A DNA stretch of 53,215 bases from assembly GCA_029053015.1 (NCBI GenBank), contig JAIDHX010000010.1:1-53215 (forward strand), in the 5' to 3' direction. Source of the DNA: Lachnospiraceae bacterium (GTDB taxonomy: Bacteria > Bacillota > Clostridia > Lachnospirales > Lachnospiraceae). The position numbers and the translations under genes were made by a program. The notes below the pieces were generated by a model. The model saw only the letters and a list, made by a program, of their open reading frames with translations, had not been told where the DNA came from and searched no databases. The stretch's first letter is position 1. Each line of letters starts with the position of its first letter. Shown here in pieces: positions 8,716 through 15,710 of the stretch.

Positions 8716-9879
8716 TTATTCTTTTAACGTCTGCACAACATTTCGCCTTCTGAAACCCACGAAGAACACAATGCTGTCAATCAGAACGACAAGAACCGTT
8801 ACACTAATACCAACCTGCAGTACTGTCCTAAATAGCAGGCGGCTTCCGGTACCCATTATCATCTTTGATATACCGGGATACAAAAGCAGTGTTATGCAGA
8901 AAGCAGACAAAACAAGCAGCAGATTGCGGATAACAGATTCCAGCCAGAGCATTGTACGGCTTCCTCCCAGCGCTATACGAACCGCCATATCTTTCTTCTC
9001 CCTGAGAATGATACCTGCAAAAAGCAGTAATAGGCTGATACCTGCCAGAACAACTACAATTGCCGCACGCAGAATACGGTATCTGTTTACTTTCCATATG
9101 GAATCATAATAAATCTCTTCCAGCTCTGCACCGGTCCGTGCCTCAATCAGCCCTTCGTTTCCATCATCAAGTCGGAACAGACTTCGGGCAAGGCTCCTGG
9201 GGTTGGGCTGTTCCTCTCCATATGTGATTATTTGGTATTGAAAATGTGTACCTAGAACAGAAAACAAATCAGCGGTATCCGCATAAGGAACCAACACGCT
9301 GCCATAGCTCCTTGGCGCTCGCACAATCCCTTTTACCCTGTAATTCTCTCCTGCAATTTCAATAACATCCCCAACCCTGACACCATCCTCTACCAACGCC
9401 CCCCTGGTTCCCAACAGACATACCTTTTCCTCATCCGCCGCATAATCATCCGGTGAAAGAAATTCTCCGCTGATAAGCTCACAACCGGCCAAATGCAGGT
9501 AACGCTCACTGATACTGCATATACCGCAGGTGTAAGACTCATCGTCCGCGTAGACAATTTCATTCTGTGAAAAAGCATAACCCGCTGTTTCAAATAATTC
9601 CTTTTCCTGACAGCGGCTGATTGCTTCCTCAATTTCTGCCTCGCTCTTATATTCCATCATATACTCGATAACTACCACACGCGAAGCATCTTCATACCTT
9701 GACACCTCTCCATCCCTTATCACGTCATTGATGTCATTGACTGCAAGCAATGGAAAAAGCCCTCCCCATACTATTGCAATTAGCAGAATGATGCTGTTGT
9801 ATTTATGATATGTAATATACTTCCAAGCATTTTCAAATAAAAAAATACAAACTCCCCCTTCCATATCCGAGTATTCCAT
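8716..9879 (-). CDS. FtsX/MacB-type permease 2, 387 aa
   Basis: The start is taken at ATG 9879, five bases after the stop of the upstream permease; a longer frame to 10098 only overlaps that gene. One membrane segment lies near the N-terminus (NSIILLIAIVWGGLFPLL), followed by a ~230-residue extracytoplasmic domain and three C-terminal membrane segments, ending RNVVQTLKE, a typical end for FtsX-like permeases. Such proteins transmit force from an ABC ATPase to external substrates (lipoproteins, peptides). No ATPase gene lies in this operon. It is likely to pair with the permease at 9885-11114. Confidence 0.75.
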   Translation of the reverse strand: MEYSDMEGGVCIFLFENAWKYITYHKYNSIILLIAIVWGGLFPLLAVNDINDVIRDGEVSRYEDASRVVVIEYMMEYKSEAEIEEAISRCQEKELFETAGYAFSQNEIVYADDESYTCGICSISERYLHLAGCELISGEFLSPDDYAADEEKVCLLGTRGALVEDGVRVGDVIEIAGENYRVKGIVRAPRSYGSVLVPYADTADLFSVLGTHFQYQIITYGEEQPNPRSLARSLFRLDDGNEGLIEARTGAELEEIYYDSIWKVNRYRILRAAIVVVLAGISLLLLFAGIILREKKDMAVRIALGGSRTMLWLESVIRNLLLVLSAFCITLLLYPGISKMIMGTGSRLLFRTVLQVGISVTVLVVLIDSIVFFVGFRRRNVVQTLKE

Positions 9880-9884
9880 AAACA

Positions 9885-11114
9885 CTATCCGGCCTCTTTC
9901 AACGTTTCCATCACATTTTTTACCTTGATTTCCCACACACTTGCTAAAACAGATATCACACTGAATAAAAAAGCCGCGGCAAACACAATTCCGATTCCTG
10001 CTATATTTAGTCTGAGTTCCCCCTGATAGATAACAAATCTTTTTAACAGTGGAGAAGTCAGGATTCCCAACACGCCTCCACAGAACAGCACCGTACAATT
10101 TTCCACTATGCTCTCCATTATCATTCGCCGCATTGTAGCTCCACAGGCAACCGACACAGCAATCAAATGGCGCCTCTTATTTAACAGCAGAAACATGGAG
10201 CCCATGCTTCCCAAGCCGGAAAGCACCAGAACACTGACTGCTGCCAACAGCCACCTGTCCATATCATAATCGAAATCGCGCATTTTCTGCTTTAATTCCA
10301 TATAGGCATCATTTACCCTAAAATAAATTGTGCTGCTTGCCGCATTTATTTCCCGCAGCTGGCGTGCAACCAAATCCTCCCGACAATTTTCATTGCGGTA
10401 TTTATAAAACAAAATGCTTCTCAAAGCAAATTTCACTCCATCATATGACGATACCGGAAGATAAACGTCCTCCACAGGGAAAATAACAGCCGTTGACATA
10501 TCATACCCTGTCATTTCGTTTCCGGGCATAATCGTACTTTCAGTCAATGGCATTATGACCTCATATAAATACTTCTTTCCTCCCATAACAAGGAAATCGC
10601 CTTCGACATATATTTCCTTTTCCGCAAACATGACATTTCTTTCTGCATTGACGGATTCCCCCACGGCAATCAATCCCTGATAAGCAGCATTCCCCAAATA
10701 CACAATGTCTTCCTCGCGAGAAAATCCATAAAGATAATCAAACAGATTTTCATTCATAAAAATAATCCAAAGAGAAACTATCTGATCCTGTTCTAAATCA
10801 AAAATGACATTATCAAATTCCATAGCAAACAGCATCTCCAAATCCTCAGTATATGTTTTATCCGTGCTCAGCCGCAAATAAACATCATAAGAGATGCCAT
10901 AATCTTCCGGTATGTAACGACTCTGCTGTAGAACCGAAACCAATCCCTCCCTGCTCTTCTGTCTGCTCTCTTCCAAAAGTTCTCTGCTCGTCATCCTATA
11001 GTTCATACAGACTATAAAAAGTCCGGCTCCTAATGCAAAATGGACAGCTAACATTGCATACAGCAGACTGCTATGGCACAGGTTATACAAAATTCGTCTT
11101 ATGGAATATTTCAT
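9885..11114 (-). CDS. FtsX/MacB-type permease 1, 409 aa
   Basis: ATG 11114 follows GGGGAGA at seven bases. The N-terminal membrane helix (SSLLYAMLAVHFALGAGLF) is followed by a large external domain of about 250 residues and three C-terminal helices, ending VKNVMETLKEAG, which mirrors the end of permease 2. Family knowledge: MacB/FtsX permeases work as dimers with an ATPase of the LolD type. It lies 22 bases after the lipoprotein gene and five bases before permease 2, one transcription unit. The partner ATPase must be encoded elsewhere or be absent. Confidence 0.75.
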   Translation of the reverse strand: MKYSIRRILYNLCHSSLLYAMLAVHFALGAGLFIVCMNYRMTSRELLEESRQKSREGLVSVLQQSRYIPEDYGISYDVYLRLSTDKTYTEDLEMLFAMEFDNVIFDLEQDQIVSLWIIFMNENLFDYLYGFSREEDIVYLGNAAYQGLIAVGESVNAERNVMFAEKEIYVEGDFLVMGGKKYLYEVIMPLTESTIMPGNEMTGYDMSTAVIFPVEDVYLPVSSYDGVKFALRSILFYKYRNENCREDLVARQLREINAASSTIYFRVNDAYMELKQKMRDFDYDMDRWLLAAVSVLVLSGLGSMGSMFLLLNKRRHLIAVSVACGATMRRMIMESIVENCTVLFCGGVLGILTSPLLKRFVIYQGELRLNIAGIGIVFAAAFLFSVISVLASVWEIKVKNVMETLKEAG

Positions 11115-11136
11115 AGCGATATCTCCCCGTTTTTTG

Positions 11137-12078
11137 TTACTGCTTTTCAGCAAAATATAAGCAGCCATTTTCACAGTCCGAAATATAAATATTACCTGCC
11201 GTATCGATGCTCATATGCATGTCTAAAGAATGGGCGCCTTCGGGAACAGCAAAAAGTGTTGCAAAATTATCACTTTCATAAGAAAAGCAATTGACTTCAC
11301 CGGTTGCGGCAGATACCATGTAAATACTGCCATTCCAACAAACAAGTGCTGTCGGAGCATATTTATTATCTATCCGCGCAATCAGAGAAAGCCCTTTTTT
11401 ATCAATCTCATACAGCATATTTTCCCCGGAACGTACTTCTGTGACTTTTTCTGCGATTTCCATTTCAAGCGTATTTACAAAATACATGCTTTCTTCTCCG
11501 GCGCATAAATAACCAACTACCTTGTCCCCTATTTTTTTCCATGTATCCCCTTTATAAGCAAATATATATGCGTCCATCGGATCAGGCGAAATCATGGATA
11601 CATATACGATTCCTTCCGCATCAACAGCAATACTTACATACTTACCCGTCATTTGTGCATATGGCGGATGAAGATAATACATTTCCAGATATTCAAAATC
11701 AGACGTAAATTTCTGCACACGGTTGTTTCCCTCGTCCAGCACGTAAAAGCAGCCGTCCGCAAAGGTAATATCCCGCGGTTCCGAAAAATTCCCTTCCTCC
11801 ATTCCCAGCGTGCCAAAAGAATCCTCCCTGGCAAAGTCCATTCCCAGTTTTACAATACAGTTGTTTGATAAATCACATATATAGATACTGTCATCGTAAA
11901 TACAGATGCCGCCCGGGTTTCCAATGCCCAGTTCCGCTAAATCCAACTCCTGCAAATCATACCCACCCTGCATATCCGCATCGGGCTTTAAAAAAAGCGT
12001 TTTCTTCTCTTTGCCACAGGCGTCCAGCAATAAAACCGATACCATGCATAGCAACATTACTCTCATTATCTTTTTCAT
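11137..12078 (-). CDS. NHL/beta-propeller lipoprotein, 313 aa
   Basis: The start is ATG 12078 (GGAGA upstream), not the in-frame 12150. A signal peptide with lipobox LLLDAC predicts a lipid-anchored, exported protein. The mature part repeats the NHL pattern of a beta-propeller: GGICIYDDSIYICDLSNNCI, then EPRDITFADGCFYVLDEGNN, SIAVDAEGIVYVSMISPDP and SIDTAGNIYISDCENGCLY, about six blades. It is the first gene of the operon with the two permeases and the Cys-rich protein, under the 12385-12412 promoter. The propeller probably binds a ligand or partner outside the membrane; the ligand cannot be read from sequence. Confidence 0.75.
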   Translation of the reverse strand: MKKIMRVMLLCMVSVLLLDACGKEKKTLFLKPDADMQGGYDLQELDLAELGIGNPGGICIYDDSIYICDLSNNCIVKLGMDFAREDSFGTLGMEEGNFSEPRDITFADGCFYVLDEGNNRVQKFTSDFEYLEMYYLHPPYAQMTGKYVSIAVDAEGIVYVSMISPDPMDAYIFAYKGDTWKKIGDKVVGYLCAGEESMYFVNTLEMEIAEKVTEVRSGENMLYEIDKKGLSLIARIDNKYAPTALVCWNGSIYMVSAATGEVNCFSYESDNFATLFAVPEGAHSLDMHMSIDTAGNIYISDCENGCLYFAEKQ

Positions 12079-12184
12079 ATCCGTTTTTTCTCCGCTTACC
12101 GGTTTTCCTCTTTCATGGCGAGCCAAAAATAAGGCTGCCCTGACTGTCAAGCAGGTACGCCGTCGGTTACATCTAAGGTTATCC

Positions 12185-12311
12185 TTATTTCTTTTGTTCT
12201 TTTAGCTGATTTCTCTGTAGAATGATAATGAAAATTTCCAATATGACAAGAAACAGTAATAAAACTGTCAGAATATACGATGTTCTGTTTTCCCCATTTG
12301 CAAATCTTCAT
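12185..12311 (-). pseudogene. Frameshifted small single-span membrane protein
   Basis: ATG 12311 opens a frame reading MKICKWGKQN; one base later in phase the sequence reads a clear membrane helix with a charged tail (ILTVLLLFLVILEIFIIILQ, then RNQLKEQKK) to TAA at 12185. Removing one base from the GGGG run near 12292 would join them into about 41 residues. It is the first possible gene downstream of the operon promoter. It may be a broken gene, a phase-variable one, or a sequencing error. Confidence 0.4.
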
Positions 12312-12384
12312 TCCTGTTAATTCCTAACTGTTCCACACCCTATACAAGCAAACCATACACTATTATCTTACCTATATGGCTTAA

Positions 12385-12412
12385 ATTATACCATTGACAG
12401 AATACCTGTCAA
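12385..12412 (-). promoter_or_regulatory. Operon promoter with -35 inside an inverted repeat
   Basis: On the minus strand TTGACA (12412-12407), a 16-base spacer and TATAAT (12390-12385) are near-consensus. The -35 is one arm of TTGACAG-N5-CTGTCAA (12394-12412), and a further TTGACA half-site lies at 12431-12436. This is the layout of a site bound by a dimeric regulator that controls polymerase access. Predicted start near 12378, upstream of the lipoprotein-permease operon. The 531-bp gap 12079-12609 otherwise holds the broken small gene, one hairpin and the peptide promoter. Confidence 0.65.
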
Positions 12413-12441
12413 GTTTTTATACGTTCCCGCTTGACAAGCGC

Positions 12442-12468
12442 CCTGCCGCCCCAAACAGCCGCGGCAGG
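12442..12468 (+). terminator. Hairpin with T-rich tail
   Basis: CCTGCCGC and GCGGCAGG form a perfect 8-bp stem, followed on the plus strand by ACTTTCTTTTATT. No plus-strand gene is seen upstream. It may insulate the peptide promoter from antisense transcription. Confidence 0.4.
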
Positions 12469-12538
12469 ACTTTCTTTTATTAAAGTACACCTCATTTCCC
12501 ACTTTATTTAGGGCAAATTTCACCCATAACAAATATCC

Positions 12539-12568
12539 CTGACAATTCGGTACAAAATTTTCTATACT
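12539..12568 (+). promoter_or_regulatory. Promoter of the 47-aa peptide gene
   Basis: CTGACA (12539-12544), an 18-base spacer and TATACT (12563-12568), about 42 bases before the peptide start. It points away from the operon promoter at 12385, so the two units are divergent. Confidence 0.5.
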
Positions 12569-12609
12569 TCACTTCGTAATATAAATCACCCACTCAAGGA
12601 GGTATACTA

Positions 12610-12753
12610 ATGAAAAAAGCAATTCTTATCGCACTTGGCATTATCACACTGACTGGTCAGATTTCGTTTTTTGCTCCTCTTCAGGCTTGCGGAGATTATG
12701 ATGGCCCTCCGGTTGGCGTAATTGATGTTCCGATGTGCATCGCATGTATGTAA
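12610..12753 (+). CDS. Hidden 47-aa secreted peptide, candidate signal
   Basis: ATG 12610 has a perfect AAGGAGG seven bases upstream and a promoter at 12539. The product has a textbook export signal (MKKAILIALGIITLTGQISF, then FAPLQA before CGDY) and a short tail with three cysteines ending PMCIACM. Cleavage could be by signal peptidase I; the LQAC sequence is only a weak lipobox because Q at -2 is unusual. Its last 110 bases lie antisense to the 3' end of the HTH-TPR regulator gene. Inference: a pre-peptide for that regulator, as in RRNPP systems where small exported peptides return to bind TPR regulators. A small bacteriocin-like or membrane peptide is the alternative. Confidence 0.65.
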   Translation: MKKAILIALGIITLTGQISFFAPLQACGDYDGPPVGVIDVPMCIACM

Positions 12754-13657
12754 GCACACTCTGATATTCTTTTTGAATTTGTTTCGCAAGTTCATTTTGA
12801 TCTCTTATCTTAAGCAGGCAGATTGCATGTTCGTAACTTTCCTTGGCTCCTTTCCTTCTGCCAAGTCTTACACATGCAGCTGCCTTAAAATAATATAATT
12901 CTGCCAATGGCACCATTCTCCCACATTCCTTGCAAAAGTTAATTCCTTTTTGGCAATTAAAAAACACCTGTTCAAAATCTCCTAGTTTAACTTCCAGCTT
13001 TGCCAGATTAACCAGTAACATGGGATATCTTTTTAATAGCATATCTCTGCTGAGTTTACTTTTCTCTAAATATTCTGTCAAAAAGAATATGTACTTCATC
13101 GCCAGTCCTGTACTTCCCATCTCGCACAGGATGACTGCCATATTATTTAAAATATTGATTTCTGTCAGTGTCATCAGGCGGATACCATACAGATTCTTTG
13201 CTTTGAAATTGGGCATGGTCAAAAGAAACGCTTTCTTCAGCATCGCATAAGCCTGCCCCGGCGTCTGCTTCTTCGTATGAAATTCCTGCATTGCCTTCAC
13301 CATCAGATAATACTGCTGTTCCAGATTGGTTTCCGCACCCCGCACCTGTATCAGATTTTCGTATTCTTCCAGTTCCTTTTGCAAATCAAATTCATGGTTC
13401 ATAAGACGGAATCCCATATCCACCTCAAGAAAATGTTTTTTCACTTCATCTTCATTTGCAAAAAACACCAGATTTTCCGTGCTGCAGCCCAGCCTCTCCA
13501 AAAGCGCCTCCTGCACCTTCAGACTCGGTCTCTGCACTCCGTTTTCCAGACGCGACAGCGTCGATACAGCGCAGATACCGTAACTCAACTCCTCCTGTGA
13601 AAATTTCTGCCTGACTCTTTCTTCCCTAATTCTTTGTCCTATGCCGTAAATTTCCAT
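12644..13657 (-). CDS. HTH-TPR (RRNPP-like) transcriptional regulator, 337 aa
   Basis: Residues 8-62 form an Xre/HTH_3 DNA-binding domain (IREERVRQKFSQEELS, STLSRLENGVQRPS); the rest is all-helical with TPR-like repeats to about residue 300. Layout and length fit PlcR/Rgg-type regulators that bind peptides in the TPR groove. The last 36 codons overlap the secreted-peptide gene on the other strand. The C-terminal tail (HQLRQPEGHHNLRKPEEEQK) is hydrophilic and probably unconstrained by fold. It lies beside the operon with the TTGACAG inverted repeat, the most likely target. Ligand and target are inferred. Confidence 0.8.
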   Translation of the reverse strand: MEIYGIGQRIREERVRQKFSQEELSYGICAVSTLSRLENGVQRPSLKVQEALLERLGCSTENLVFFANEDEVKKHFLEVDMGFRLMNHEFDLQKELEEYENLIQVRGAETNLEQQYYLMVKAMQEFHTKKQTPGQAYAMLKKAFLLTMPNFKAKNLYGIRLMTLTEINILNNMAVILCEMGSTGLAMKYIFFLTEYLEKSKLSRDMLLKRYPMLLVNLAKLEVKLGDFEQVFFNCQKGINFCKECGRMVPLAELYYFKAAACVRLGRRKGAKESYEHAICLLKIRDQNELAKQIQKEYQSVLTYMRCTSEHQLRQPEGHHNLRKPEEEQKTKSDQSV

Positions 13658-13752
13658 ATTAACCCCCTATCCCATACATTTGCTATAAGTACCGCATGTA
13701 AAAAGTTTATTATGTTTCTCTTACGTAAACAACTAAATTCCTCTACACTTAC

Positions 13753-13758
13753 TATAAT
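13753..13758 (+). promoter_or_regulatory. Possible -10 of the esterase gene
   Basis: TATAAT lies 81 bases before the esterase start; no good -35 matches it (CAACTA at the expected place), so activation may be needed or the call may be wrong. Confidence 0.3.
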
Positions 13759-13839
13759 GTTATTTACCCCTCTATTGCAACCCTTAATTACATCATTTAT
13801 AATAAAAATTAAAAATAAATGTATTACGGGAGGTTTTTT

Positions 13840-14631
13840 ATGGCTTTACTACATGTTGACTTTTTTTCAGACGTACTTGGCATGTGCATGAACATGGACG
13901 TTATTCTGCCGCAGCAGACTTATTCGCAGATTGGCATGGAGGGCAAAAGAAGGGCCGGCAAGTATCCCACCCTCTATCTTCTCCACGGTATGAGCGACGA
14001 CCACACTATTTGGCAGCGCCGCACTTCGATTGAGCGGTATGTGAGCGACCTTGGCATCGCTGTCGTCATGCCCACCACCCATCTGGGCTTTTACACGGAC
14101 ACAACATACGGCATGAACTATTTTACCTTTGTCTCAGAGGAGCTGCCTGCAATCTGCCGCGACTTCTTTCCGAATATGTCGGACAAACGTGAAGATACCC
14201 TCGCCGCAGGTCTTTCCATGGGCGGCTACGGCGCATGGAAGCTGGCTCTCGCCGCCTCCGATACCTTTGGCGCAGGCGCGTCCCTTTCCGGCGCACTCCA
14301 TATGGCAGAAAATGAGCGGATGATGCAGGATCTGGAAACCGAACGCCGCGTCTTTTGGGAGAGCATCTTCGGCGACCCGACGCATATCGCCGGCACAAAA
14401 AATGACTTGCTCCATCTCGCAAAAGAATTAAAAGCCTCCGGCAAACCGCTGCCGAAGCTCTACGCATGGTGCGGAACCGAAGACTTTTTATATGAAGAAA
14501 ATAAAACCGCATGGAGCGAAGTGCAAAAGCTGGGCTACGATTTGACCTGTCACGAATCCACCGGCGACCACCAGTGGATATACTGGGACGAGCATATCAA
14601 GAACGTGCTGAAGTGGTGGAATCCGGCATAG
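13840..14631 (+). CDS. Esterase of the EstA/esterase D family, 263 aa
   Basis: The start at ATG 13840 is chosen over 13819 because GGGAGG lies seven bases upstream. An alpha/beta hydrolase: oxyanion region YLLHGMSDDHTIW, nucleophile Ser126 in GLSMGG, acid Asp215 in GTEDFLY, and base His244 in GDHQW. Family members hydrolyse short acyl esters such as tributyrin or acetylated sugars; no signal peptide is present, so the enzyme is cytoplasmic. The 3' part (14093-14633) is repeated, with a deletion, after the toxin-antitoxin insert at 15369-15633. It carries no other obvious operon partner. Confidence 0.85.
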   Translation: MALLHVDFFSDVLGMCMNMDVILPQQTYSQIGMEGKRRAGKYPTLYLLHGMSDDHTIWQRRTSIERYVSDLGIAVVMPTTHLGFYTDTTYGMNYFTFVSEELPAICRDFFPNMSDKREDTLAAGLSMGGYGAWKLALAASDTFGAGASLSGALHMAENERMMQDLETERRVFWESIFGDPTHIAGTKNDLLHLAKELKASGKPLPKLYAWCGTEDFLYEENKTAWSEVQKLGYDLTCHESTGDHQWIYWDEHIKNVLKWWNPA

Positions 14632-14633
14632 TC
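14093..14633 (+). repeat. Direct repeat B, copy 1 (3' part of the esterase gene)
   Basis: Matches 15369-15633, except that copy 2 lacks 276 bp. The match begins within the codons around residue 85 and ends two bases past the stop. The copies flank the 735-bp insert 14634-15368 that carries the toxin-antitoxin module. Confidence 0.93.
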
Positions 14634-14681
14634 GCTTTTAACTATGCCCTTTCCTTTTATTTTCCGATTTACAAAATATAT

Positions 14682-14710
14682 TTGACATATTTTACGCAAT
14701 TTCATATAAT
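14682..14710 (+). promoter_or_regulatory. Consensus sigma-A promoter of the type III antitoxin RNA
   Basis: A perfect TTGACA (14682-14687), 17-base spacer and TATAAT (14705-14710), with a predicted start near 14717. Strong promoters are expected here because the RNA antitoxin must outnumber the toxin. Confidence 0.85.
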
Positions 14711-14716
14711 ACTATC

Positions 14717-14871
14717 AGAGACGGAGCAATCCGCCATCGAAAATATTGTTCGCACACCGTTTGCGACTAATAAATGTACGGTTCGAAAATATTGTTCGCT
14801 TACCGGAAGCGTCTAATAAATGTCCGGCTTGAAAATTCTAGCCTTATCGCTTAGGTGATAAGGCTGTTTTT
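14717..14871 (+). ncRNA. cptI: Type III antitoxin RNA, CptI-like, 46-nt repeats
   Basis: Two full 46-nt repeats (14738-14783 and 14784-14829) differ at 8 positions, with a partial third unit beginning TGAAAATT. Each folds as a pseudoknot: stem CGCN/NGCG (unit positions 14-17 with 25-28) whose loop ACCGN pairs with NCGG (20-23 with 41-44). Two pairs change together between units: 17:25 is A-U in unit 1 and U-A in unit 2; 23:41 is U-A in unit 1 and G-C in unit 2. Family knowledge: type III antitoxins are repeat RNAs whose pseudoknots are cut out and bound by the toxin. A terminator (14840-14871) separates it from the toxin, limiting toxin expression. Confidence 0.85.
14840..14871 (+). terminator. 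Terminator between antitoxin repeats and toxin gene
   Basis: AGCCTTATC and GATAAGGCT form a perfect 9-bp stem with an 8-base loop followed by GTTTTT. Read-through reaches the toxin ribosome site GGAGAG at 14874, the standard type III layout. Confidence 0.85.
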
Positions 14872-14885
14872 ACGGAGAGAATATT

Positions 14886-15368
14886 ATGAATTATCAAGAA
14901 GGATATGTTTATCATATCAAAGACGAATATTTTGCAAAAGCAAATGACCCAAACCTCATGCAAAATAAGGAAAACGGCAATTACCGCCCAACCTTTTATT
15001 GTATGCGTGATGAAAAAACTTCTTTGCTCTGGCTGGTTCCTCTCAGCAGTCGTGTTGAAAAATTCCAAACAATTTATGATAAGCAAATAAAAAAATACGG
15101 AAACTGCTTGAGCATTGTTATGGGAGAGTATGACGGAAAGCAAGCAGCATTTCTTTTACAAAACATGTTTCCAATTACAGAAAAATATCTTGACCATATA
15201 CATACCCGCAACAATAATCCCGTTCCTGTTAAATACTCCATAAGAGTTGAAATAAGTACAAAGATGAAACGAATACTGCAACTTCACGCACGCGGGAAAA
15301 AGATCGTCTTTCCTGACATTTCAAAACTTGAAAACCTAATGTTAAAAGAAGTCTCATCTGCTGAATAA
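14886..15368 (+). CDS. cptN: Type III toxin, CptN-like endoribonuclease, 160 aa
   Basis: ATG 14886 has GGAGAG six bases upstream. The sequence fits the ToxN/CptN family: an N-terminal strand ([11 protein letters not shown]), a beta-rich core ([20 protein letters not shown], then [20 protein letters not shown] and [20 protein letters not shown]), and a helical tail with basic residues ([20 protein letters not shown]). Length about 160 is normal for the family. Such toxins cut RNA and are held inactive by the pseudoknot RNA just upstream; several abort phage infection. The stop codon is followed directly by the truncated esterase copy. Not tested here; assignment rests on the motifs and the repeat RNA. 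Confidence 0.82.
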   Translation: MNYQEGYVYHIKDEYFAKANDPNLMQNKENGNYRPTFYCMRDEKTSLLWLVPLSSRVEKFQTIYDKQIKKYGNCLSIVMGEYDGKQAAFLLQNMFPITEKYLDHIHTRNNNPVPVKYSIRVEISTKMKRILQLHARGKKIVFPDISKLENLMLKEVSSAE

Positions 15369-15633
15369 ACACAGACACAACATACGGCATGAACTATTTT
15401 ACCTTTGTCTCAGAGGAGCTGCCTGCAATCTGCCGCGACTTCTTTCCGAATATGTCGGACAAACGTGAAGATACCCTCGCCGCAGGTCTTTCCATGGGCG
15501 GCTACGGCGCATGGAGCGAAGTGCAAAAGCCGGGCTACGATTTGACCTGTCACGAATCTACCGGCGACCACCAGTGGATATACTGGGACGAGCATATCAA
15601 GAACGTGCTGAAATGGTGGAATCCGGCATAGTC
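15369..15633 (+). pseudogene. Direct repeat B, copy 2: truncated, internally deleted esterase copy
   Basis: Begins at the first base after the toxin stop. It matches 14093-14239, then skips 276 bp (14240-14515), then matches to the esterase stop. The deletion lies between two copies of CGCATGGA, is in frame, and removes Asp215, so no active enzyme can be made. There is no start region of its own (an internal ATG at 15389 lacks a ribosome site). A handful of base changes from copy 1 show it has begun to drift. Confidence 0.88.
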
Positions 15634-15637
15634 TCCT

Positions 15638-15700
15638 AAAGAAACGGGTTTTTGCCAAGTAAAATCTTAGGATTTGAAAGGGTTGCTCGTTTCTTTTTTT
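15638..15700 (+). terminator. Hairpin related to the one at 7557-7617
   Basis: AAAGAAACGGG (15638-15648) pairs with CTCGTTTCTTT (15686-15696), 11 base pairs with one G-U, then a T7 run. The last 18 bases, ending in the T-run, are identical to 7600-7617, and the stem differs by compensated or wobble changes. It is probably the esterase terminator in the ancestral order. Confidence 0.65.
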
Positions 15701-15710
15701 ATGTCCAAAA

